6,248 nucleotides of DNA from Betaproteobacteria bacterium (GTDB taxonomy: Bacteria > Pseudomonadota > Gammaproteobacteria > Burkholderiales > Usitatibacteraceae). Below, in pieces: positions 1 to 6,089 of the stretch. The notes below the pieces were generated by a model that saw only the letters and a list, made by a program, of their open reading frames with translations, was not told the DNA's origin and did not search any database. The translations under genes and the position numbers were made by a program. The stretch lies in the NCBI GenBank assembly GCA_025362705.1, contig JANYFH010000097.1, positions 1-6,248 on the forward strand, written 5' to 3'. Position 1 is the first letter of the stretch. Every line of letters begins with the position of its first letter.

Positions 1-324
1 GCCATATGGCGGCATGATGGTGTCTGGCATGTATTTACCTTGATCCCAGACTGCATCGCGCAATCGGGCGCGGTCTGCCAGTGTTGGGTATTTTTGTTTG
101 ATCTCCTGCAGCGCCGGGCCGATGTTTGAAACACCCTTTAATGAAGCATCGGTCGGCGTTTTGTGGCACGCGATGCAATTGCCTTTGCGCTCATTGATGA
201 ACATCGCGCGGCCATTCATCGTCGCGTTTTGCGCGAAAACGAAAGTTGCACACGCGGACGTGGCAACGAAGCCAAGAATGACCTTGATAGCAGGAGTCAG
301 GTACTTCCACTGCGCGCTCACCAT
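1..324 (-). CDS. soxX: SoxX-type sulfur-oxidation monoheme cytochrome c (3' end cut by window edge)
   Basis: Only the first 108 residues are in the window. The start ATG (324-322) is followed by a Sec signal peptide: K7/K14, then a hydrophobic stretch to about residue 31, with likely cleavage after VFA. A heme c site CIACH lies at residues 50-54, preceded by GN. After it come SNIGPAL (67-72), a KQKYPTLADRARLRDAVWD stretch (76-94) and DTIMPPYG (101-108). Its Met104 is the expected second axial heme ligand. This order (CxxCH, NIGP, W-D, T-MPP-G) is characteristic of SoxX. In the family, SoxX pairs with SoxA in the periplasm, and SoxAX couples thiosulfate oxidatively to a SoxY cysteine. The start codon sits inside the end of the protease gene (ATGGTGA), and no good Shine-Dalgarno is visible, so coupled translation is likely. 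The next gene beyond the left edge could be soxA, but this cannot be seen. A generic class I cytochrome c is the alternative. Confidence 0.88.
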   Translation of the reverse strand, partial: MVSAQWKYLTPAIKVILGFVATSACATFVFAQNATMNGRAMFINERKGNCIACHKTPTDASLKGVSNIGPALQEIKQKYPTLADRARLRDAVWDQGKYMPDTIMPPYG

Positions 325-1958
325 GCGCGAGGAGTCTTCGCTTGAGCTGCCAAACCGCGCGACGCAGTTGGCGTTGAAGATGGCGATGCCATGCGCGGTG
401 AAGATTTAGTGGGCTCAGGTGGATCGTCACGGTCATCATCGCGATCACGCTTCTCGCTTTTTTCGCCCGGCATCAGCGGTCTATTGCGAAACGCCACCCG
501 CATCTCGCGCAGCCGCGCCTCGGCGCTTGAAGACTCATAAAAATCGCCGTCCTTCGCTTTCACGGCGAGTTGCATTTGCTCAACCGCGCCAAGCAAATTG
601 CCGCGCCGAAAATAGGCCTCACCGATGGCGCGGTGCTGCGCCAGTTTCTTGTGTTTTTTCTCGAATCCCTTTGCTGCCAGTTCGAATAGTCTGGGGTCGT
701 CCTGAATATTTTTTAGTCGCTCATTGACCTCTGCCAGCGCCGCATCCGTTTGACCAGATTCGTATAGCGTCTCTACAGTGCCATAGAACAACGCCCGGTG
801 TTGCGGGAACGCCAGCATGGCGGCGCGGTACAGTTTCAGCGAATCGGCCCATTGATGTTGTCCGACCTTGATTTCGGCGGCAAGGTTTTCAATCCATGGA
901 TTGGGTGGATTGCTACCGCCGCGAATGCTATTGAGTTCCTTTTCCGCATTGGCGAAATCGCGAGTGCGTGTAAGTGCGAAGGCGAGCCCATAAACATCGG
1001 CACGATTGCGCAGTACCGTGCGCTGCGCAATGGCTTCGCGGAAAAACCCGATTGAATCACCGCCGCCGCTACTCATTACGCGCAATTTTGCCTGCGCGAA
1101 ACGGTAGTCCGGGCTATCCGGTACCGACCGCTTGCTCTCGCTGCCCATCTGGTCGACGCGATTTTGCATGTCGGCGATGCGCTCGGTGGTGAGCGGATGT
1201 GAACGCAGATAGCCAGGTGTTTTTCCGTCGTTGTGGCGATTGGCAGCAAGCAAGCGCTCGAAAAAACTCACCATACCCTTTGGGTCAAAACCGGCTCCGG
1301 TCATCGCTTGAATGCCGAGTCGATCTGCTTCGCTTTCGAATTCGCGGCTGTAGTCCAATTGATTCTGGGCGCTAAGCGCGGCGGTGGTCATCAGTGCTGC
1401 TTCGGTTGCCTGTCCCGACGAAGATGAATTGGAACGTGCAGCGATGATCGCGGTGGCGAGGCCGAGCAATTGCAAGGGTAGGCCTTTGCGTTGCACGTCC
1501 GCCCCCCGCGATTGATGCCGCTGCAATATATGCGACAGCTCGTGTCCAAGCACGCCGGCGAGTTCGGATTCGTTGTTGGTAGACAGCATCAGGCCGGAGT
1601 GGATACCAATAAACCCGCCCAGCAGGGCAAAAGCGTTGATCGATTCATCGTTCAGCACGAAAAATTCGAAATCGCGGCGATTGTCGTTAGTTGCATTGCG
1701 GGTCGCGCCGACCAGCCTGGAGCCGATGGCGCTGATGTAATCCTGAACTTCCGCGTCATCCACAAAGGCGCGGTCACCGCGTACTTCCAGCATAATGCGC
1801 TTGCCGATGGCGCGTTCCTGCGATGCCGAGAGTATCGCGTCGGAAACATCGCCCAATTCCGGCAAGCCTTCCGCCAGTACGCTGCCTGGGATGGCGACGC
1901 AAGCACTCAGTGCGAATGCGGCGGCAGTAAGGTACCTGAGAAAATGAAGCGTTGGCAT
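318..1958 (-). CDS. BepA-like periplasmic M48 zinc metalloprotease with TPR-type C-terminal region
   Basis: 546 residues. The chosen ATG (1958-1956) opens a signal peptide: R8, hydrophobic to about 29, cleavage after VLA. The open frame continues 100 codons upstream, but that part overlaps moaC and lacks a signal sequence. The zinc site is HELSH (139-143); the third ligand comes from the ESEAD motif (208-212). SHPLTTERI (253-261) carries His254, which corresponds to the regulatory histidine of E. coli BepA. GGFIGIHSGL (114-123) is the conserved strand before the metalloprotease helix. Residues from about 285 to 490 are helical and repeat-like, as in the TPR domain of BepA (YfgC). In that family the protein monitors outer-membrane assembly (LptD, BAM) and degrades stalled substrates. 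The last 50 or so residues are a charged, disordered tail (RDRDDDRDD at 504-512) ending in the soxX start, longer than E. coli BepA. L17-S-A-C20 also resembles a lipobox, so a lipoprotein form is possible. No clear Shine-Dalgarno is seen. Confidence 0.9.
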   Translation of the reverse strand: MPTLHFLRYLTAAAFALSACVAIPGSVLAEGLPELGDVSDAILSASQERAIGKRIMLEVRGDRAFVDDAEVQDYISAIGSRLVGATRNATNDNRRDFEFFVLNDESINAFALLGGFIGIHSGLMLSTNNESELAGVLGHELSHILQRHQSRGADVQRKGLPLQLLGLATAIIAARSNSSSSGQATEAALMTTAALSAQNQLDYSREFESEADRLGIQAMTGAGFDPKGMVSFFERLLAANRHNDGKTPGYLRSHPLTTERIADMQNRVDQMGSESKRSVPDSPDYRFAQAKLRVMSSGGGDSIGFFREAIAQRTVLRNRADVYGLAFALTRTRDFANAEKELNSIRGGSNPPNPWIENLAAEIKVGQHQWADSLKLYRAAMLAFPQHRALFYGTVETLYESGQTDAALAEVNERLKNIQDDPRLFELAAKGFEKKHKKLAQHRAIGEAYFRRGNLLGAVEQMQLAVKAKDGDFYESSSAEARLREMRVAFRNRPLMPGEKSEKRDRDDDRDDPPEPTKSSPRMASPSSTPTASRGLAAQAKTPRAW

Positions 1959-2047
1959 GGAGGGGAATCTCGCTGGTTCAGGGGTACGTGTTCGCAACAC
2001 TTTTAGTCCCTGATAAATGCGATCAGTTCCCTGTATATCCTTAAGGA

Positions 2048-2056
2048 ATTGTACCA
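2048..2056 (-). promoter_or_regulatory. Candidate extended -10 element for the protease-soxX unit
   Basis: Read on the minus strand this is TGGTACAAT, a TGn-extended -10 with five of six matches to TATAAT. No recognisable -35 lies upstream, which extended -10 promoters can tolerate. Transcription would begin near 2041, giving a leader of about 80 bases before the protease ATG. It lies in the 121-base divergent gap (1959-2079), which otherwise holds nothing I can identify. A CATAAT at 2068-2073 faces moaC but has no properly spaced -35, so I do not call it. Assigned by eye only. Confidence 0.35.
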
Positions 2057-2079
2057 ATGGAAAGCGGCATAATCTGAAT

Positions 2080-2562
2080 ATGACCAAATTGAACCATTTT
2101 AATGAAAACGGCCAGGCGCATATGGTCGACGTGGGTAAGAAACCGGAAACCCACCGCGTCGCTGTTGCCTCGGGCCGCATCACGATGTTGCCTGCGACAT
2201 TCGAACTGATTCGTTCCGGCACCGCAAAAAAAGGTGACGTGCTTGGCATCGCCCGCATTGCCGCAATTCAGGGCGCCAAGCGCACGCCGGACCTGATTCC
2301 GTTGGCGCATCCTTTAATCATCAACAAGGTTGCGATCGACTTTCAAACTGACGCTGCAACATCGAGCATCATGTGCCGCGCGACGGTGGAAACCATCGGT
2401 CGCACCGGTGTCGAGATGGAAGCGCTGATGGCCGTCAACGCGGGTTTGCTGACGATTTACGACATGGTCAAGGCGGCAGATCGCGGCATGGTGATTTCAG
2501 ATATCAGGCTGCTGGAAAAGCACGGCGGGAAATCGGGCGATTTTGTCGCGGGAAATGCTTAG
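2080..2562 (+). CDS. moaC: Cyclic pyranopterin monophosphate synthase MoaC
   Basis: 160 residues, essentially the length of E. coli MoaC (161). The enzyme works with MoaA in the first stage of molybdenum-cofactor synthesis, converting 3',8-cyclo-GTP to cyclic pyranopterin monophosphate in the cytoplasm. Visible signatures are HMVDVGKKPETHRVAVASGR (14-33), K51, IPLAHPL (73-79, His77), GVEMEAL (110-116), TIYDMVKA (125-132, Asp128 and Lys131) and KHGGKSGDF (147-155). Positions 51, 77, 112, 114, 128 and 131 line up with the E. coli active-site numbering without gaps. Position 76 is Ala where E. coli has Cys, a common variant in the family. The ATG at 2080 was preferred over an in-frame ATG at 2017 because the extra 21 residues look unlike MoaC. 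The best purine-rich stretch, GGAAAG (2059-2064), is too far upstream to be a normal ribosome site. The gene is divergent from the protease and converges on chrA. Confidence 0.95.
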   Translation: MTKLNHFNENGQAHMVDVGKKPETHRVAVASGRITMLPATFELIRSGTAKKGDVLGIARIAAIQGAKRTPDLIPLAHPLIINKVAIDFQTDAATSSIMCRATVETIGRTGVEMEALMAVNAGLLTIYDMVKAADRGMVISDIRLLEKHGGKSGDFVAGNA

Positions 2563-2564
2563 GT

Positions 2565-3908
2565 TCACGTTACCAGCAATGTTTTGGCCACACCTAGCGC
2601 ACCGCATGCAGCGATGACCGCGATCACATTGGCTTTATAGCGCATCAATGCAATCGCCGCAGCAACAGTTAGCAGCATCGAAAACCATTCAAACTGGCCA
2701 CTGACCGGCGCATCCCGCGTCGCTGCTGGCCACCATACGTGCCACGCAAAGAATACCGCTAGATTGACGATAACGCCAACCACTGCCGCCGTAATCGCGG
2801 TGAGCGGCGCGGTAAATTTCATCTGTCCGTGCGTGGCTTCAACGAGCGGGCCGCCGATGAGAATAAACAGGAATGACGGCAGGAAGGTAAAAAAAGTTAC
2901 TACGCTCGCGGCCAATGCGGCACCAAGAAATAACGTGTCCGGCCCCAGCACGCTTTTGGTCCAGCCGCCAACAAAACCAACGAACGCGACCACCATGATC
3001 AAGGGACCCGGTGTGGTCTCGCCGAGTGCCAGGCCATCGATCATCTGTTGCGCAGTGAGCCAGTGGAAATTCTCCACAGCACCCTGATACACATACGGTA
3101 GCACCGCGTAGGCACCGCCAAATGTGAGCAGCGCCGCCTTGGTGAAGAACCAGCCCATCTGCGCAAGCGTGCCATCGATGCCGCTGTGTGTGGCCAGGAG
3201 TGCCATCGCGACGACCCACAAACCCATGCCAATTGCCAAATACAACAGCAAGCGCGAGAGTCGAAATATTGCATGTGGTGGCGCTGGCACGTTGTCGCCG
3301 ATGATGGCTTCCGTCTCGCCCACATCGATGCTGCCATGTCCGCCGCCGACCACAAATTTTCCGGGTGCGATCCGGCCACCGATGGCACCGATGATGCCGG
3401 CACCAAGGATGATCGCAGGAAACGAAATATTGCTGAAAAAAATTGCTGCAAACGCAGCCACCGCAATCGTCCAAAGCCACACGTTCTTGAGCGTTTTCCC
3501 GCCGATGCGCCACGCGGCAGCAAGAACGATTGCTGTCACCGCTGGCTTGATGCCGTAGAGAATGCCAGCAATCAGGGGCACGTTACCGAAGGCGATGTAG
3601 ATCCACGAGAGCGCAATCAGAATGCCAAGTGAGGGCAACACTAACAATGCGCCCGCGACAATGCCACCCCAGGTGCCGTGCATCAGCCAACCGATGTAGG
3701 TGGCAAGCTGCTGTGCTTCCGGCCCCGGCAGCACCATGCAATAGTTGAGCGCGTGCAGAAAACGACGTTCCGAAATCCAGCGTTTTTGCTCAACCAGTTC
3801 ACGATGCATGATTGCGATCTGGCCAGCTGGCCCGCCAAAACTGATGAAGCCGAGCTTGAGCCAGAATCGCAGCGCATCGTGAAATGAAACCGTCGGGGAT
3901 GCGTTCAT
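2565..3908 (-). CDS. chrA: Chromate efflux transporter ChrA, two-domain (long CHR) type
   Basis: 447 residues, normal for bidomain ChrA proteins, hydrophobic throughout with roughly ten or more predicted membrane spans. Two homologous halves are visible. The N-half has SFGGPAGQIA (23-32) and VLPGPEAQQLATYIG (59-73). The C-half has TFGGAYAVLPYV (262-273) and ETTPGPLIMVVAFVGF (297-312). The paired FGG and PGP motifs are the hallmark of the CHR family, inner-membrane proteins that expel chromate. A linker rich in Gly, Glu and Pro (about 183-212) joins the halves. The start ATG overlaps the stop of the upstream rhodanese-ChrB gene by four bases (ATGA), with only a weak AAGAA before it, so translation is probably coupled. 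The gene ends 2 bases from the moaC stop on the other strand, leaving no room for a separate terminator. Family assignment is firm; chromate as the true substrate follows from the family and the ChrB neighbour. Confidence 0.93.
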   Translation of the reverse strand: MNASPTVSFHDALRFWLKLGFISFGGPAGQIAIMHRELVEQKRWISERRFLHALNYCMVLPGPEAQQLATYIGWLMHGTWGGIVAGALLVLPSLGILIALSWIYIAFGNVPLIAGILYGIKPAVTAIVLAAAWRIGGKTLKNVWLWTIAVAAFAAIFFSNISFPAIILGAGIIGAIGGRIAPGKFVVGGGHGSIDVGETEAIIGDNVPAPPHAIFRLSRLLLYLAIGMGLWVVAMALLATHSGIDGTLAQMGWFFTKAALLTFGGAYAVLPYVYQGAVENFHWLTAQQMIDGLALGETTPGPLIMVVAFVGFVGGWTKSVLGPDTLFLGAALAASVVTFFTFLPSFLFILIGGPLVEATHGQMKFTAPLTAITAAVVGVIVNLAVFFAWHVWWPAATRDAPVSGQFEWFSMLLTVAAAIALMRYKANVIAVIAACGALGVAKTLLVT

Positions 3909-4735
3909 GATTTCTTGAACAGATCGGCATTGTGTACTTCGGCGCGCGCACCTCTCAGCCAGGCGTAGAGCGCGTCGTAGACGACCATGCCGTGTTCGAG
4001 CATCTCATGATCGTCCGGATAGAGCGCAGAAAGCCCCAATGAAATCGCAAGCAGTCCCGGCGATTGCGGGGTTAGTTCGAGCCTGCCGGTATCGGCGCCG
4101 CGAACAATCGCAGCAAGCTCGCTCAACACCGGGTCGTTGATTTCAAAATCGTTGATGAACGCGTCGAAGCTGCATTCATCACCTCGATGCGAGAACTGCA
4201 CATCCGGTACATCGTAAGGCGTCGCGGAAAGTGATTTCGCCGCGCTCAGAACCTGCGACGCGGGAACATAAAGAAATTCCGCGAGCGGATCAATGAAGCG
4301 GCGAATCAGCCACGGGCAGGCGATGCGGTCAATCTTCGGTCTTTCACGTGTGATCCATTTGGAAGGCAGGTTTATAGCCGAGGGGATGGAAAGCGCAGGC
4401 TGCTTCTTGATGGTTGCCGCGCCGAGTTCCTTCCACGCCTCGATGCCACCGACAAGATATTGCGCTTTCAGTCCAGCCTCGCGCAGCACCGTGCAGGCGT
4501 TTTTGCTGATCTCGTGGCCATGTACACAATAGACGACGATGTTGCGTTCGCGTGGCAGAAACTTGATCCATTCTTCCGTTGCAAATGGGTCGCGCCAGGT
4601 GGCACCCGCCAGCATGATGGTGTCGGCTACAAATGCCGGTGCGCGGCGTACATCAATCACCAACGGCGCTGCGGCACTGCCGTGTGAAGCGAGCAGCAAA
4701 GAAATTGAGATAGGGTTTGCGATTGCGGTGTCCAT
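3905..4735 (-). CDS. Rhodanese domain fused to ChrB C-terminal (chromate resistance) domain
   Basis: 276 residues. The N-terminal half is a single rhodanese domain: VIDVRRAPAF (26-35), ATWRDP (45-50), active-site loop YCVHGHEIS (69-77) with Cys70 as the presumed persulfide-carrying residue, then YLVGGIEAW (93-101). A linker (about 105-125) leads to a ChrB-type domain: SKWITRERPKIDRIACPWLIRRFIDP (125-150), FSHRGDECSFDAF (181-193) and LSALYPDDHEMLEHGMVVYDAL (235-256). In classical ChrB proteins this domain follows a DNA-binding-like N-terminal part and takes part in chromate sensing and resistance; here a rhodanese replaces it. The conserved Cys140, His183, Cys188, His243 and His248 could bind metal or redox partners, but that is inference. 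No signal peptide is seen. The start at 4735 is set by AAGGA five bases upstream; an in-frame extension to 4966 has no such support. It is the first gene of a coupled pair with chrA. Whether it is enzyme, sensor or both is unknown. Confidence 0.88.
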   Translation of the reverse strand: MDTAIANPISISLLLASHGSAAAPLVIDVRRAPAFVADTIMLAGATWRDPFATEEWIKFLPRERNIVVYCVHGHEISKNACTVLREAGLKAQYLVGGIEAWKELGAATIKKQPALSIPSAINLPSKWITRERPKIDRIACPWLIRRFIDPLAEFLYVPASQVLSAAKSLSATPYDVPDVQFSHRGDECSFDAFINDFEINDPVLSELAAIVRGADTGRLELTPQSPGLLAISLGLSALYPDDHEMLEHGMVVYDALYAWLRGARAEVHNADLFKKS

Positions 4736-4740
4736 GAGGA

Positions 4741-4745
4741 TCCTT
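4741..4745 (-). promoter_or_regulatory. Ribosome binding site of the rhodanese-ChrB gene
   Basis: On the minus strand AAGGA sits five bases before the ATG at 4735. It decides the start against a 77-codon upstream extension of the same open frame, whose translation shows no domain. Confidence 0.7.
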
Positions 4746-4768
4746 ATAAATGAAGGTTTCCAGACTTG

Positions 4769-4782
4769 GACGGGACACCGTC
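4769..4782. repeat. Short inverted repeat in the rhodanese-chrB leader
   Basis: GACGG and CCGTC form perfect 5-base arms around a 4-base centre (GACA on the plus strand). It lies 34 bases upstream of the rhodanese-chrB start, within its likely transcribed leader, where it could fold in RNA. No U-run follows, so it is not a terminator. It may be fortuitous given its size. Confidence 0.35.
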
Positions 4783-4799
4783 TTGGCTCGCTGCGTAAA

Positions 4800-4815
4800 C
4801 CGTAGCGGGCTACGG
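4800..4815. repeat. Perfect 16-base palindromic site, candidate operator of the chr unit
   Basis: CCGTAGC and GCTACGG are exact 7-base inverted arms separated by GG. The inner GCTAC (or GTAGC) recurs at 4841-4845 and 4853-4857, in and beside the candidate chr promoter. This suits a dimeric regulator binding downstream of, and across, the promoter. ChrB proteins are known to regulate chr promoters in some bacteria, but whether this rhodanese-ChrB form binds DNA is not known. As RNA it could fold as a 6-base stem with a 4-base loop. It is followed only by TTTA on the minus strand, so it is a poor terminator. Confidence 0.5.
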
Positions 4816-4837
4816 GAGCCTGCGTTCCCGAAGTTGA

Positions 4838-4867
4838 ACTGTAGCAGAGTACGTAGCGAAATTTCAA
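4838..4867 (-). promoter_or_regulatory. Candidate sigma70-type promoter for the rhodanese-chrB/chrA unit
   Basis: On the minus strand TTGAAA (4867-4862) is followed after 18 bases by TACAGT (4843-4838). These match the -35 consensus in five of six positions and the -10 in four of six. Transcription would start near 4831, giving a leader of about 95 bases that contains both inverted repeats described nearby. Two GCTAC motifs fall within the spacer and -10. Assigned by eye; the weak -10 would suit a regulated promoter. Confidence 0.35.
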
Positions 4868-4902
4868 GCTGCGCGGAGAATTTTGCGACGCTGAATTCCC
4901 GG

Positions 4903-4916
4903 TGCGGTTTTCCGCA
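4903..4916. repeat. Small hairpin in the chrB-tusA divergent region
   Basis: TGCGG-TTTT-CCGCA is a perfect 5-base stem with a 4-base loop. It is nested within wider arms GGTGCG (4901-4906) and CGCACC (4925-4930), which could form an alternative pairing. It lies upstream of both candidate promoters. Nearby CTGAATTC occurs twice (4891-4898 and 4930-4937). No function can be assigned. Confidence 0.3.
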
Positions 4917-4955
4917 AAGCGATGCGCACCTGAATTCGTACTTGAACTATGTCTC

Positions 4956-4984
4956 CCGACCCCCACCTACTCGAATGGTAAAAT
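4956..4984 (+). promoter_or_regulatory. Candidate extended -10 promoter of tusA
   Basis: TGGTAAAAT (4976-4984) is a TGn-extended -10 with five of six matches to TATAAT. A weak -35, CCGACC (4956-4961), lies 17 bases upstream. Transcription would begin near 4991, about 42 bases before the tusA ATG. The form closely resembles the extended -10 proposed for the protease gene (TGGTACAAT). Assigned by eye. Confidence 0.45.
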
Positions 4985-5032
4985 GATCAGCAATATTTCC
5001 CCCAAAAAATCCCGCCTCAATCAGGTCAAACC

Positions 5033-5269
5033 ATGACAACCGTAACCATCAATAAAGATCTCGACGTAAAAGGCCTCAATTGCCCGCTGCCCATCCTGCG
5101 CGCGAAGAAAGCGCTGACGGATATGGAATCTGGCCAGGTGTTAAGAATCGTCGCAACCGATCCAGGGTCGGTGAAGGATTTTGCCGCGTTCTGCAAGCAG
5201 ACCGGGAATCCGCTGTTGTCTTCCGAGGAAACCGCGGCGGCTTTTACGTTCCTGATCGCCAAGCGTTAG
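5033..5269 (+). CDS. tusA: TusA-family sulfur carrier protein
   Basis: 78 residues, the usual size for a single-domain TusA/SirA-like protein. The signature is LNCPLPILRAKKAL (15-28), with Cys17 of the CPxP motif as the persulfide-bearing residue. ATDPGSVKDF (41-50) is the second conserved block, and Cys54 is an additional cysteine. TusA proteins carry sulfane sulfur in the cytoplasm from cysteine desulfurases or rhodaneses to tRNA thiolation, molybdenum-cofactor synthesis or, in sulfur oxidisers, the Dsr/sHdr oxidation systems. The ATG has AGGT (5023-5026) six bases upstream. The gene is divergent from the rhodanese-ChrB gene and converges on the crotonase gene 25 bases away, where only a weak GGCG...CGCC pairing (5276-5293) is seen. 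With SoxX nearby, either a housekeeping or a sulfur-oxidation role is possible; the sequence alone does not decide. Confidence 0.92.
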   Translation: MTTVTINKDLDVKGLNCPLPILRAKKALTDMESGQVLRIVATDPGSVKDFAAFCKQTGNPLLSSEETAAAFTFLIAKR

Positions 5270-5294
5270 ACGATTGGCGTTTGGTACAGCGCCG

Positions 5295-6089
5295 TTACTT
5301 CCCTACAAATCGCGGCTTGCGTTTGTCCACAAACGCGCTCACGCCTTCCTTGAAATCGTCAGTCACTGCGCATTCTGCAAAGTACGCGATCTCGTCATCG
5401 AGCTGCTTGTCGATCGGTGTGACAAACGATTGATTGATGAGCTTTTTCGCGCGCGAAAAAGCTTGCGTGGCGCCGTTTGAAAGTCGCTCAGCCAGTGCGG
5501 CAACTTCCTGTTCCAGGTTTTCGGCAGGAACGGCACGGTTGATGATGCCCATTGCCGCTGCCGCCTTCGCATCAAACATATCGGCCAGCATCGTGAGTTC
5601 AATGGCGCGCTTCATGCCGACGTAGCGCGGCAGGAAAAAGGTGCTACCACCATCGGGCGATAAACCGATTTTGGTGTACGCCGTGTTGAACTGTGCGGCT
5701 TCGGATGCAATCGCAAAATCGGCCGCCATCGCCACACTCAATCCCGCGCCCGCGCATGCCCCCTGAATTTGCGCAATCACCGGAAACGGCATGTTGCGAA
5801 TATTCTTGATACCTTCGTGCAGCGCATCGCCCATTGACTTGATGTCGCCCATATCATCGCGCTGTTTATGAAACAGCCCTACGTCGCCGCCGGCGAGAAA
5901 TGCTTTGCCGGCACCTTTGAGAATCAGGGCACGCAGTGTTCTGGATGCAGCGATTTCGGCTGTCACATCGCGCATCGCCAGTATCAATTCAGAATTCATC
6001 GCGTTGTAAACATCGGGGCGATTAAAGGTCATCGTACCGATGCTGCCGATTTGCGAAAAGAGAATTGTATTGTTCGTCGTGGTGTTCAT
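5295..6089 (-). CDS. Crotonase-fold acyl-CoA enzyme, probably enoyl-CoA isomerase rather than hydratase
   Basis: 264 residues, typical of the enoyl-CoA hydratase/isomerase superfamily. GTMTFNRPDVYNAMN (18-32) is the N-terminal signature. AFLAGGDVGLF (63-73) and GACAGAGLSVAMAADFAIAS (110-129) supply the oxyanion-hole backbone, and IGLSPDGGSTFFLPRYVG (141-158) follows. Aligned to rat mitochondrial hydratase, the two catalytic glutamates (144 and 164) correspond to Ser118 and Tyr138, so the classical hydration mechanism is not supported. Asp146 in SPDGG matches the acid/base position used by PaaG-type and other enoyl-CoA isomerases. The enzyme probably shifts a double bond in an acyl-CoA thioester in the cytoplasm; its substrate is not evident. 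The ATG at 6089 was chosen over an upstream one at 6203 because the extra 38 residues belong to a different frame of the preceding gene. GGAG lies about 10 bases upstream. Its start overlaps the stop of the transporter gene (TGATG). Confidence 0.88.
   Translation of the reverse strand: MNTTTNNTILFSQIGSIGTMTFNRPDVYNAMNSELILAMRDVTAEIAASRTLRALILKGAGKAFLAGGDVGLFHKQRDDMGDIKSMGDALHEGIKNIRNMPFPVIAQIQGACAGAGLSVAMAADFAIASEAAQFNTAYTKIGLSPDGGSTFFLPRYVGMKRAIELTMLADMFDAKAAAAMGIINRAVPAENLEQEVAALAERLSNGATQAFSRAKKLINQSFVTPIDKQLDDEIAYFAECAVTDDFKEGVSAFVDKRKPRFVGK

Noticed and set aside
98..448. Open frames opposite or across the soxX start
   Set aside because: They overlap the clear SoxX heme-site frame or the protease end and show no domain.
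1491..2006. Plus-strand open frame of 171 codons opposite the protease
   Set aside because: It lies antisense to the conserved zinc-protease domain; the translation has no family resemblance and is a shadow frame.
2017..2079. Longer moaC starting at 2017
   Set aside because: The added residues (MRSVPCISLRN...) are unlike MoaC, whose normal start and numbering fit 2080 exactly.
1959..2258. Upstream extension of the protease open frame to an ATG at 2258
   Set aside because: The extra 100 residues overlap the start of moaC antisense, show no domain, and would bury the clear signal peptide that begins at 1958.
2839..3523. Other minus-strand frames inside chrA (224 and 160 codons)
   Set aside because: They are rich in Arg, His, Cys and Trp, as out-of-frame readings of a hydrophobic gene are, and they overlap the conserved ChrA frame.
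4800..4830. Intrinsic terminator in the divergent region
   Set aside because: The palindrome is GC-rich, but no U-run follows on either strand, and no gene ends there.
4736..4966. Longer rhodanese-ChrB protein starting at 4966
   Set aside because: The extension covers the inverted repeats and has no recognisable domain, while AAGGA is well placed before 4735.
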